A DNA stretch of 41,166 bases. It comes from JAFANK01 sp036741695. Its GTDB lineage: Bacteria; Vulcanimicrobiota; Vulcanimicrobiia; Eremiobacterales; Eremiobacteraceae. The notes under the pieces were generated by a model. That model made no database searches and was not told the origin of the DNA. It was given only the letters and a program-made list of their open reading frames with translations. The stretch lies in contig DAINRU010000019.1 of the NCBI GenBank assembly GCA_036741695.1, positions 1 to 41,166 on the forward strand, read 5' to 3'. The number at the start of each line of letters is the position of its first letter. Position 1 is the first letter of the stretch. This document shows, piece after piece, positions 1-7,668 of this stretch. Position numbers and translations under genes: made by a program.

Positions 1-119
1 GTCGTGCATCGGCCCATACCTGCGACGTTACCGACCGCGCTGCCTGCGACACCCATGCTTGCTCGAGCTGTGAGCGGCGTTACGTTTGAGTAGGGACTCA
101 TGGGTCCACCGAGCGGGCT

Positions 120-974
120 CTAGAAGAACAACCCGCCCAGAGCGTACCCAAGTGCCGCTCCGCCCAGCGTCATCGCGGCGTTCACGCCGTCATTATCAAG
201 CCAACCCAGACCGCGGACAAGGTCGGACCGCGACAAGCAGCCGGAATGCGCCCGGGTCTCGGTGGTCGTTTGGCAGCGCGGGCAACGCCATTGCCCTTGC
301 AGCGTCGCCCCTAGCACCGAGTCGAAGAGGCTGCCGGCGAGGCCGGCCAGGGCGCAGATGCCGACCCAGCCCGCGAGTGGTAGAACTCCGGGTGCAAAGA
401 TAAAGGCTATGCCGACGACCGCCCCACCGAGAGGTGCGGCAACCGTTCCGAGCAGCGTGATGCCTCCCGACGTACCGGCCGGCACAGGTCGCAGATCCGT
501 GATGCGCCGAGCCGGGCCGCGCGCGAACGCGCCGATCTCCGTCGACCAGGTGTCTCCTGATGCCGCCGCGATCGCGCACACCGCCGCGACCGACAAGCGC
601 GCGGCGTGCGGCCATCCCACGATCGCAGCGACGCCCGCCGCGATCGCGCAGAGGACTGCTACCGCGCCGTTGGCCCCGACCTGTGCCGCATCGCGTCGCG
701 CGTCCTTGGCGGCCAGGCTGCGTGCTCGATCGGCCGTCGCACTGCCCACCCGGCCGAGCAGACTTCCGCTGGCGAAGAAGATGATGATCGCTGCCGCGAC
801 GAGCAAGCCGCCGAAGGCGAACGACAGCGAGCCGACGACGATCGCTGCCAGCGCTCCAGATAGGGTGAGAGCTCGTGCGCGATATGCTATAAGCGCGATG
901 GCGGACGCCATGACCGCGCCTGCCGCCGCGCGCAGCGGTATCGTCAGGAACGTGGCGTCGTGTAGTAACGGCAT
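120..974 (-). CDS. DUF92 family integral membrane protein
   Basis: A 284-residue, Ala/Gly-rich, strongly hydrophobic protein with about six membrane segments. The N-terminal half (GALAAIVVGSLSFAFGG) and the later segment with GDTWSTEIG match the DUF92/TMEM19-like family. In some lineages this family includes phytol/phytyl-phosphate kinases of prenyl-quinone metabolism, but most bacterial members are uncharacterised. A Cys pair (CPRC) and a third Cys lie near residues 230-245 in a hydrophilic loop. The ATG at 974 overlaps the end of hemD by 31 bp, so this is the last visible gene of the haem operon. The family call is good; I assign no reaction. Confidence 0.8.
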   Translation of the reverse strand: MPLLHDATFLTIPLRAAAGAVMASAIALIAYRARALTLSGALAAIVVGSLSFAFGGLLVAAAIIIFFASGSLLGRVGSATADRARSLAAKDARRDAAQVGANGAVAVLCAIAAGVAAIVGWPHAARLSVAAVCAIAAASGDTWSTEIGAFARGPARRITDLRPVPAGTSGGITLLGTVAAPLGGAVVGIAFIFAPGVLPLAGWVGICALAGLAGSLFDSVLGATLQGQWRCPRCQTTTETRAHSGCLSRSDLVRGLGWLDNDGVNAAMTLGGAALGYALGGLFF

Positions 975-1699
975 AGCGCGTCGACGAGTGCTGGGAGCGT
1001 GGCGTCGTCGGGGATGATCTCGACGTGCAGGCCACGCCCGCGAGCCTCGGCAAGCGTGACGGGGCCGATGCAGGCGAGCAGCTTCCCGCGTAGCGCACCC
1101 GCCGCGGCATCGTCACCCAGCGCGTGCGTCAGCGCCCGCACTGCGCTCGGAGAGGCGAGCGTGATGACGTCGCTACGCCCGATGCGTTCGCTTAAATCCC
1201 GCGGCGCCGCCTCCACTGTCGTATAGGCGTCGATCTTCTCGACCCGGCATCCGATCGCGCGCAGTTTCGCCACGAGCACGGGGCTTGCGTCGCGAGCCGC
1301 GACGACGAGCATGCTCTCCTGCGCAGCGGCAGCCTTCGCGATCGCGTCGGCGAGCGCGCCGCTCGAGAACTCGGCGGGCACGAGATCCGCGCGCAGATCG
1401 AGCTTCTCCATCAGAGCCTGCTGCGTCGCCGGTCCAACCACCGCGATGCGTGGCGGGGTGCGCAGCGGGCGGTGCCGCGCGCGCGCGAACGCCTCGACGC
1501 CGGCAGCGCTTGTGAAGATGAGCCAGTCGAATCCATCGGCCCGCTCGACGGCGTCCTGGAGAGCGCGTTCGTCCGGCGGAGGACCGATGTGGATGAGCGG
1601 CGCTGATTCGACCTGCGCGCCCGCCGTTTCGAGCAGCCTGATAAAATCCGCGCTCTGTTCAGGTGCGCGCGTGACGAGAACCCGGATCCCGTGGAGCGG
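944..1699 (-). CDS. hemD: Uroporphyrinogen-III synthase; start codon unresolved
   Basis: HemD closes and inverts ring D of hydroxymethylbilane to give uroporphyrinogen III, the next step after HemC in this operon. The reading frame just after the hemA stop starts with GIRVLVTRAPEQ, then has WLIFTSAAGVEAF and AVVGPATQQAL, and ends with ITLASPSAVRAL and IGPVTLAEARG. These are the usual landmarks of the two-domain HemD fold in order, over about 250 residues, the normal length. The frame has no ATG, GTG or TTG between the upstream stop (1898-1900) and a GTG at 1441, and starting at 1441 would delete the first domain. Coordinates begin at the first in-frame codon after the hemA stop. An alternative start, a frameshift from hemA or a sequence error are all possible. 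Confidence 0.82.
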   Translation of the reverse strand, partial: PLHGIRVLVTRAPEQSADFIRLLETAGAQVESAPLIHIGPPPDERALQDAVERADGFDWLIFTSAAGVEAFARARHRPLRTPPRIAVVGPATQQALMEKLDLRADLVPAEFSSGALADAIAKAAAAQESMLVVAARDASPVLVAKLRAIGCRVEKIDAYTTVEAAPRDLSERIGRSDVITLASPSAVRALTHALGDDAAAGALRGKLLACIGPVTLAEARGRGLHVEIIPDDATLPALVDALCRYYTTPRS

Positions 1700-1700
1700 G

Positions 1701-3026
1701 CTAGACGTCTTTCTCGAGTCCGAGCAGAGGCGCTGCGTGTGCGAGCTGGCGCTGCAGGCGATCGCTGAACGCGTCGAGATCGAGGATGGTCTGCGCTTGC
1801 TGCGCTGCGCTGTCGAGCGCGCGCTCGGCCGCCGTCTCGCGAAGCTTCGTGACAGGTTCGTGGAGCAGCTTGTTGATGATCGTGATGCTCGCGGCGATCA
1901 CCATCTCACGCTGCCGGGCGTCGAGCTCAGGCATGCGCGCGAAGAGCCGCTGGATCTCCCCGTCGCGTATCTCCTCGGCCTTGGTGCGCAACGAGGCGAT
2001 GAGCGGCGCCACGCCGCGCGAGCGGTACCAGCGCTGATATGCGCTGACCTGCGCCGTGATGATGCCTTCGACCTTGGGGATCTCCGCTTGGCGGCCTTCA
2101 AGCGAGCGCGCGACCACCTCGCGCAGATCCTCGAGCGAATAGACGACTGCGCCATCGCTTGCTGCCGCCGCGGGTTCTATGTCGCGCGGAACGCCGATAT
2201 CAACGGCGAGCAACCGGCGCTCGACGCCGGCACGCGCTCCGCGCAGCATCTGCGCGGTGATGAGGAATTTCCCGCTGCCGACCGCGCTGATGACGAGGTC
2301 GCTCTGTGCGAGGGCGAGCGGCAGCTCGTGCAACTCCAACGCCACGGCGCCGATCGTGTCGGCAAGCGTCTGCGCGGTGCGCAGCGTGCGGTTGACAATG
2401 GTTACAGACGTTGCGCCACGAGCCCGCAGGTGCTTCGCCGCTGATGCGCCCATCTTGCCCGCGCCCACCACGACGCAGCGCGTCCGCGTGAGATCGCAGT
2501 GCCGCTCGGCGAGCTCGACCGCCGCGGCGGCAAGCGAGACGACGTCCTGGCCGATGGCGGTCTCGGTGCGCGCGCGCTTTCCGGTCTGCAATGCGGTGCG
2601 GAAAAGGCGTCCCAGATGCGGGCCGATCGAGCCCGCGTCTTGCGCGATGCGCAATGCCTCTTTCACCTGGCTCATGATCTGCGGTTCGCCGATGAGCATC
2701 GAGTCCAAGCCTGCGGCCACTCGATAGAGCTGTTCGACCGCCTCGGCGCCGAGCATCGTATAGAGATACTTATCGAAGTCCTCGACTCGCATGGCTCGAT
2801 AGGTGGTGAGGAACTCTTTGAGCTGCGCGACGCCGAGCTCGTAGGCCTCGACGTCGGCATAGATCTCAAGACGGTTGCACGTCGACAGGATGACCGCTTC
2901 ACGGACCGCGCTATATTCGCTGAGCGCGCGCAATGCTTCGGCGATGCGCTGCGCCGGAACCGTGTGACGGTCCCGGATCTCGAGCGGGGCGGTACGATGA
3001 CTGAGTCCGAGAAGAACGACAGGCAT
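1701..3026 (-). CDS. hemA: Glutamyl-tRNA reductase
   Basis: NADPH-dependent reduction of glutamyl-tRNA(Glu) to glutamate-1-semialdehyde, the committed step of the C5 tetrapyrrole pathway. The 441-residue protein starts with the family signature GLSHRTAPLEIRDR and carries STCNRLEIYA with the catalytic Cys at residue 50. A Rossmann segment VVVGAGKMGASAAKHL lies near residue 187, and the C-terminal helical dimerisation region runs to about 430. Its product is the substrate of HemL, encoded two genes upstream. A 93-bp gap separates it from rex, and hemD follows directly. The ATG at 3026 gives the conserved N-terminus. I see no strong Shine-Dalgarno. Confidence 0.97.
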   Translation of the reverse strand: MPVVLLGLSHRTAPLEIRDRHTVPAQRIAEALRALSEYSAVREAVILSTCNRLEIYADVEAYELGVAQLKEFLTTYRAMRVEDFDKYLYTMLGAEAVEQLYRVAAGLDSMLIGEPQIMSQVKEALRIAQDAGSIGPHLGRLFRTALQTGKRARTETAIGQDVVSLAAAAVELAERHCDLTRTRCVVVGAGKMGASAAKHLRARGATSVTIVNRTLRTAQTLADTIGAVALELHELPLALAQSDLVISAVGSGKFLITAQMLRGARAGVERRLLAVDIGVPRDIEPAAAASDGAVVYSLEDLREVVARSLEGRQAEIPKVEGIITAQVSAYQRWYRSRGVAPLIASLRTKAEEIRDGEIQRLFARMPELDARQREMVIAASITIINKLLHEPVTKLRETAAERALDSAAQQAQTILDLDAFSDRLQRQLAHAAPLLGLEKDV

Positions 3027-3119
3027 TGCTCGACCGGGTTTAGGCCAAACGCCGGTTCATCCCTCGTGGCCCGTGGGACTTATGTAGAGCCGCGTGCGCG
3101 CATTATCTTCACAGGAAAT

Positions 3120-3800
3120 TCACGAGAGATGGTGCGTCAGTATCGAGAGCTCCGAGGCAAGATCGATGGTACGCACCGCCACCGCCGGGGCGAGCTCAAG
3201 ATTGGTGGGCGCGAAGTTGAGCAGCGCGCCGACCCCCGCGGCGACGAGCCGTTCGGCCACGCGTTGCGCCGCCGATGCCGGCACGGCGATGATGCCGATC
3301 CCACAGTTCAGCTTGGGGAGCACGCGATCGAGATCGTCCTCGTCGCTGATGGTCACGCCGTGCCAGCTCGTGCCCACGAGAGCGGGATCCTTGTCGAAGA
3401 TCGCGCCGATGTGGAACTTCTCTTCGCGATACTCGAGAAAGGTGGCAAGCGCGTGGCCTAGGTTCCCGAAGCCGACGATCGCGATGCGCCAGTCACGGTC
3501 AAGTCCGAGCACGCGAGCCAGCTTCTTCACCAGCACGACGACGTCGTATCCCTGACCGCGGCGTCCGAAGGTGCCGAGCTGCGACAAGTCCTTGCGAATC
3601 TGGGTCGAGGACATGCCCCGGCCGATCCGCGCGGCCAGCTCTTGCGAGGTCAGCACCTTGTCGCCGGCATGCAGCGCGTCCTCGAGGCCACGATGGTATA
3701 AGAACAACCTGGGAATGCTGATGACAAACCCGCGCGGGCCTCGAGCCTCGCCGTTGCGCGACGGTTTGGGCGATCGTCTCTTGCGCGCTGCTATCTTCAT
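3120..3800 (-). CDS. rex: Redox-sensing transcriptional repressor Rex
   Basis: Rex binds DNA when NAD+ dominates and leaves it when NADH rises, coupling respiratory gene expression to redox state. An N-terminal winged-helix region (residues about 25-85, with RIGRGMSSTQIRKDLSQLG) is followed by a Rossmann domain with GFGNLGHAL (GxGxxG) and IGAIFDKDPALVG. The length of 226 residues is typical. The first 25 residues are a basic extension, so a later start is conceivable. The ATG follows the hemL stop after one base. Linkage of rex to hem genes is known from Streptomyces coelicolor (rex-hemACD), which supports autoregulation of this operon. I found no clear full Rex operator (TTGTGAA facing TTCACAA) in the window. 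Confidence 0.95.
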   Translation of the reverse strand: MKIAARKRRSPKPSRNGEARGPRGFVISIPRLFLYHRGLEDALHAGDKVLTSQELAARIGRGMSSTQIRKDLSQLGTFGRRGQGYDVVVLVKKLARVLGLDRDWRIAIVGFGNLGHALATFLEYREEKFHIGAIFDKDPALVGTSWHGVTISDEDDLDRVLPKLNCGIGIIAVPASAAQRVAERLVAAGVGALLNFAPTNLELAPAVAVRTIDLASELSILTHHLS

Positions 3801-3801
3801 G

Positions 3802-5103
3802 TCAGGATCGCGCCGCCACAGCCGTCACCCCGAGCGACTGTCCGGCGGCGGCGATCGTGTCGTCGATATCTGCCGGGCTGTGCGCGAGCGAGATGAAACC
3901 CACCTCGAACGCTGATGGCGCGAGATACACGCCGCGCTCGAGCATGGCATGGAAGAACGCTGCATATCTCTTGGCGTCCGAGCGCATCACACAGGCAAGA
4001 TCGAGCACGGGTTGCCCATTGAAGAACAGTCCGAAGATAGAGCCGACGCGGTTGAGCTGCGCGGGGATCTCGCGCGCGTGCAGGAGCGCTCGCAGGCCAG
4101 CCTCGAGTGCGGCTCCCAGCGACTCGAGCCGTTCGTACGCGCCGGGCTGCGCCAGCCGGCGCAGCTGCGACACGCCGGCTGCCATCGCGATCGGATTGCC
4201 CGACAGAGTTCCCGCCTGGTAGACGTCCCCCAGGGGTGCGAGACGGCGCATGATATCCGCGCGGCCACCGAACGCGCCCACCGGCAGACCTGCGCCGATG
4301 ATCTTGCCGAGGCACGTCAGATCCGGCGTGATGCCGTAGAGCGACTGCGCCCCGCCGTGGGCGACGCGAAAGCCCGTGATCACCTCGTCGAAGATGACAA
4401 GCGCGCCGTGGCGGTGCGCGATGTCCACGACCGCCGGCAAGAAGCCGGGTTGCGGGAGCACGAGCCCCATGTTGGCGGCGATAGGCTCGATCGTGATGCA
4501 GGCGATCGTATCATGATGGTCTTTGAAGACCCGTTCGAGCGCGGCGATATCGTTGTACGGCACGACGACGGTCAGTGCCGCCAGGCTCGCCGGCACGCCT
4601 GCCGAGCTCGGCACGCCCAGCGTCAGGGCGCCAGATCCTGCATTGACGAGCACGGCATCGGCGTGCCCATGGTAACACCCGTCGAATTTGACGATCAGCT
4701 CGCGTCCGGTGAACGCACGGGCGAGACGCAGCGCGCTCATGCACGCCTCCGTACCGGAGCTGACGAAGCGCATGAGTTGCATCGACGGCATGGCCGAGCG
4801 GATCGCTCGGCCGAGCTCGATCTCTGCCGGGTTAGGAGCGCCGAATGAGCTTCCGCTCGCTGCCGCCCGTTGGATCGCGCTCGTCACCTCGACGTCGGCG
4901 TGGCCAAGGATCAACGGCCCCCACGAACCCACGTAGTCGATGTACTCCCGGCCATCGACGTCGTAGACACGCGCGCCTTCGCCGCGCACGAGGAAACGCG
5001 GCGTGCCGCCGACGCTCTTGAAGGCGCGCACCGGCGAGTTGACGCCGCCTGGGAAGAGATCTTGCGCCGTCGCGAAGAGCCTACGCGAGCGAGCGTCGTT
5101 CAT
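3802..5103 (-). CDS. hemL: Glutamate-1-semialdehyde 2,1-aminomutase
   Basis: PLP enzyme that moves the amino group of glutamate-1-semialdehyde to give 5-aminolevulinate, linking HemA to HemB. The 433-residue protein has FPGGVNSPVRAFKSVGG at the N-terminus, FVSSGTEACMSALRLAR (cofactor phosphate region), FDGCYHGHAD, the Asp of FDEVITGFRV and the PLP lysine K267 in CLGKIIGAGLPVGAF. The length is normal for the family. The start ATG at 5103 overlaps the stop of the mobA-like gene (ATGA), and the stop is one base before the rex ATG, so all three genes are probably translationally coupled. Confidence 0.98.
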   Translation of the reverse strand: MNDARSRRLFATAQDLFPGGVNSPVRAFKSVGGTPRFLVRGEGARVYDVDGREYIDYVGSWGPLILGHADVEVTSAIQRAAASGSSFGAPNPAEIELGRAIRSAMPSMQLMRFVSSGTEACMSALRLARAFTGRELIVKFDGCYHGHADAVLVNAGSGALTLGVPSSAGVPASLAALTVVVPYNDIAALERVFKDHHDTIACITIEPIAANMGLVLPQPGFLPAVVDIAHRHGALVIFDEVITGFRVAHGGAQSLYGITPDLTCLGKIIGAGLPVGAFGGRADIMRRLAPLGDVYQAGTLSGNPIAMAAGVSQLRRLAQPGAYERLESLGAALEAGLRALLHAREIPAQLNRVGSIFGLFFNGQPVLDLACVMRSDAKRYAAFFHAMLERGVYLAPSAFEVGFISLAHSPADIDDTIAAAGQSLGVTAVAARS

Positions 5104-5569
5104 GAGCGCAGCATGCCCGCCGCGTCTTCGGGGGTGTTGATGTTGAGGAAGGTCGCCTCATCCGCGCCGATCGCAAAGTGGACCACGCGTAACCCTTCGA
5201 GCGCCTGGGTGACTTTCTTTCGTCCCTGCGCGAGCGTNNNNNNNNNNNNNNNNNNNNNNNNNNNNNNNNNNNNNNNNNNNNNNNNNNNNNNNNNNNNNNN
5301 NNNNNNNNNNNNNNNNNNNNNNNNNNNNNNNNNNNNNCGCCCAGCGGTCCGACGTCGCCGTAGGCGTCAGGCACCGTGGGCACGGGCACGAGCTCGGCGA
5401 GCTCGGGCGGCAGCGAGTCGCGCACGCTGACGATGCAGGGCCGCCCGCTGCTCGTGAGCCGGCGGAAGACTCGGACCAACATGGGCTCGTCACAGACAAC
5501 TCGCGCGAGCTTGCCGGGCAGGCGCATCGCCCGGCCACCCGCCAGCAGCACGATCGTCACTTGCTCCAC
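5100..5569 (-). CDS. MobA-like nucleotidyltransferase, interrupted by assembly gap
   Basis: The N-terminal part, from GTG at 5569, reads VTIVLLAGGRAMRLPGKLA, the nucleotide-binding loop of the MobA/MocA NTP-transferase family (molybdenum cofactor guanylyl- or cytidylyltransferases). About 77 residues are present before the 100-N gap. After the gap, the correct frame ends with DEATFLNINTPEDAAGML, the Asn-Thr-Pro-Glu-Asp ending typical of MobA. That frame differs from the 5' frame by one base, so the true gap is not 100 bp. A family length near 200 residues would require a little over 200 bp. The stop TGA (5102-5100) overlaps the hemL ATG. Function is inferred; a molybdopterin nucleotidyltransferase is most likely. 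Confidence 0.8.
5238..5337. other. Assembly gap of 100 N
   Basis: Exactly 100 consecutive N, the usual placeholder for an unknown distance between contigs. Coding frames left and right of it belong to the same mobA-like gene but are out of phase, so the real distance is not 100 bp. Anything else in the hidden stretch cannot be judged. Confidence 0.98.
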
Positions 5570-5604
5570 AGCAAGGCACCTTTTAGTGGCATGGACCTCG
5601 AAGC

Positions 5605-5624
5605 AACGGACCTTTAGGTCCGTT
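5605..5624. repeat. Palindrome with 9-bp arms over the hemB stop codon (copy 1)
   Basis: Arms AACGGACCT and AGGTCCGTT form a perfect 9-bp inverted repeat with a 2-base spacer TT. The hemB stop codon TAA (5616-5614) lies in the centre. On the plus strand it is followed by a T-rich stretch (TTTCCTTTT), which would suit a terminator for plus-strand RNA, yet no plus-strand gene ends here. A second copy with the same left arm lies at 12431-12448, so it may be a dispersed palindromic element. Confidence 0.7.
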
Positions 5625-6666
5625 TCCTTTTGCTTGTCGAATGCCGCTGCGCGAAGCTGCGCGCGAAATACGTGACGATCGCGTCGGCGCCGGCACGCTT
5701 GAAGCCGACGAGCATCTCGTCCACGACGCGTTCCTCATCCAACCAGCCGTTGCGCGCGGCGGCTTTGACCATCGCATACTCGCCGCTCACGCTGTAAGCT
5801 GCGACCGGCACGTTGACCGCCTCGCGCACTCGCGACAGCACATCGAGATATGGCAGGCCCGGCTTGACCATGACCATGTCCGCGCCTTCGTCGACGTCGA
5901 GCAGCGCTTCGCGCACGGCCTCGCGCGCATTGGGCGGATCCATTTGATGGCTGCGGCGGTCGCCGAAGGCCGGTGCTGAATCGGCGGCGTCGCGGAATGG
6001 GCCGTAAAACGCGGACGCATACTTCACCGCATAGGTTAGGATTGCGACGTCGATATGACCGTGGGCGTCAAGCGCATGGCGCAGCGCAGCGACACGTCCG
6101 TCCATCATGTCCGACGGGGCGACGACGTCGACGCCGCAGCGCGCGTATGACAGCGCGCCACGAGCAAGCAGTTCGAGCGTTCGATCGTTGTCGACCTTGC
6201 CATCAGCGCTCAGGATGCCGCAATGACCGTGGGAGGTGTATTCGCAGGCGCAGAGATCAGCGATGACGAGCAGCTCCGGAGCCGCGCTCTTGATCGCCGC
6301 GATAGCCCGCTGCACGACGCCGTCCGGATCGTCGAGCCCGCTCGCGAGCTCGTCCTTGGTGGGTGGGATGCCGAAGAGCAGCACCGCCGGGATGCCGAGC
6401 GCCGCGGCGGCCTTCGCGTCATCGGCGATACGATCGACCGACTGCTGATACACACCGGGCATCGACGCGATCTCGTTGCGCACGCCTGCGCCTGGAACGA
6501 CGAAGAGCGGCTCGATGAGATCGTCGACGCTGACGCGATGCTCCGCCACGAGCCTGCGCATCGTCTCGCTGCGCCGCAGCCGGCGCGGGCGTTTGGTCGG
6601 CGTCGGCACGTTGATGCGGGCCTGTGCCGGCGCGGTTGACGGCTTGACGGATTTCAACGACTTCAT
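5614..6666 (-). CDS. hemB: Delta-aminolevulinic acid dehydratase (porphobilinogen synthase)
   Basis: Condenses two 5-aminolevulinates to porphobilinogen. The 350-residue protein has a basic N-terminal tail of about 25 residues, then RRLRRSETMRRLV. The metal site CACEYTSHGHC (Cys139, Cys141, Cys149) marks a zinc-dependent enzyme. The two Schiff-base lysines are K215 in YAVKYASAFYGPFR and K268 in MVMVKPGLPYLD. The start overlaps the hemC stop by four bases (ATGA), so the two are coupled. The C-terminus ends in a basic tail whose stop codon lies inside a palindrome. A gap of about 44 bp leads to the mobA-like gene. Confidence 0.98.
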   Translation of the reverse strand: MKSLKSVKPSTAPAQARINVPTPTKRPRRLRRSETMRRLVAEHRVSVDDLIEPLFVVPGAGVRNEIASMPGVYQQSVDRIADDAKAAAALGIPAVLLFGIPPTKDELASGLDDPDGVVQRAIAAIKSAAPELLVIADLCACEYTSHGHCGILSADGKVDNDRTLELLARGALSYARCGVDVVAPSDMMDGRVAALRHALDAHGHIDVAILTYAVKYASAFYGPFRDAADSAPAFGDRRSHQMDPPNAREAVREALLDVDEGADMVMVKPGLPYLDVLSRVREAVNVPVAAYSVSGEYAMVKAAARNGWLDEERVVDEMLVGFKRAGADAIVTYFARSFAQRHSTSKRKRT

Positions 6667-7646
6667 CGCGTGTGTTCATCTCGCTGTCTGGCTGAGACGA
6701 TGATTTCGCGACCGCCGGCCGCGAGCATTTCGGAAGCCAGCGCTTCGACGGCCGCGAGCGCTTCGCTTGCGTCGGCTGCTCGGCCCTGAGCGCTCCGGCG
6801 CACGGACGTTGTGCCGTCCGTCGCTGCTATCACGGCCACCAAGCGCCATGTTGCGTCCTGCACGCTCGCGTACGCGCCGATCGGCGCCACGCACCCGCCG
6901 CCGACAGCCGCCAGAAACGAGCGCTCCAGACGGATGGCGAACGAACTGGGACCATGATCGAGCGGCGCGAGCAGCGCGCGCACGTCCGCGTCTGCGGCGC
7001 GGCATTGCACGTAGAGCGCCCCCTGTCCGACCGCCGGAACCATCACGTCGGGCGCAAGCGGGCTACCGCCGCCCACCGACGGCAACAGGTTGATCCGCGC
7101 GAGGCCCGCCAGTGCGAGGATCGCTGCGTCGTACTCACCCGCGCGAACCTTGCCGATGCGCGTGTCGACGTTGCCGCGCAGCGGCGCGATGCGCAGGTCA
7201 TCTCTGACCATACGCACCTGCGCCGCACGGCGCAGCGAACTCGTGCCCACGAGCGCCCCCGGCGGCAGAGAGCCGATATCGGTGTATCGATTGTCCTGTG
7301 ACACGAGCACGTCGCGCGCGTCCGCACGCTCGAGAACGACGCCGGCATCAAGCTCCGGCGGCAACCCGGTGGGCAGGTCCTTTGCCGAGTGGACGGCGAT
7401 GTCGGCACGCTCGTCGAGCAGCGCCTGCATGAGCTCCTTGACGAAGACGCCGTCGCCGCCGATGGCGATGAGGCTGCGATCGATCTGCGCGTCGCCCTTG
7501 GTGGTGATGGGCAGTATCTCGCAGTCGACGTCGGCGCGCTCTTGCAGCTGCTGCACCACGAGTTTGGTCTGCGCGAACGCAAGCTCGCTGCGCCGAGTCG
7601 CCACGCGTATGGTGCGACGCCGCGCGCGTTGGGCCATGCTGCTCAT
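6663..7646 (-). CDS. hemC: Hydroxymethylbilane synthase (porphobilinogen deaminase)
   Basis: Polymerises four porphobilinogens into hydroxymethylbilane, the HemD substrate. The 327-residue protein shows RVATRRSELAFAQTKLV, the catalytic Asp90 in AVHSAKDLP, GTSSLRRAAQ and the dipyrromethane-attachment Cys252 in VGGGCVAPIGAYA. It is the first gene of the haem operon. The start may be the ATG at 7646 or the one at 7637. Neither has a Shine-Dalgarno, and a weak -10-like CATAAC lies nine bases upstream, so transcription may begin close to the start codon. The plus-strand glycosyltransferase begins within 25 bp on the other side. Confidence 0.97.
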   Translation of the reverse strand: MSSMAQRARRRTIRVATRRSELAFAQTKLVVQQLQERADVDCEILPITTKGDAQIDRSLIAIGGDGVFVKELMQALLDERADIAVHSAKDLPTGLPPELDAGVVLERADARDVLVSQDNRYTDIGSLPPGALVGTSSLRRAAQVRMVRDDLRIAPLRGNVDTRIGKVRAGEYDAAILALAGLARINLLPSVGGGSPLAPDVMVPAVGQGALYVQCRAADADVRALLAPLDHGPSSFAIRLERSFLAAVGGGCVAPIGAYASVQDATWRLVAVIAATDGTTSVRRSAQGRAADASEALAAVEALASEMLAAGGREIIVSARQRDEHTR

Positions 7647-7668
7647 GGAGGGTTAGTTATGCGAATCG

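Noticed and set aside
1..119. Open frames at the left edge: a minus-strand ATG at 101 running off the window, and a plus-strand frame ending at 93
   Set aside because: Both are short, have no recognisable motif and no ribosome site; strand cannot be decided.
1311..2444. Long plus-strand frame of 377 codons opposite hemA and hemD
   Set aside because: Shadow of the GC-rich minus-strand genes; low-complexity Arg/Ala/Asp composition and no domain.
3100..3125. TTCAC repeats between rex and hemA as a Rex operator
   Set aside because: They are direct repeats, not the inverted TTGTGAA/TTCACAA arrangement of Rex sites.
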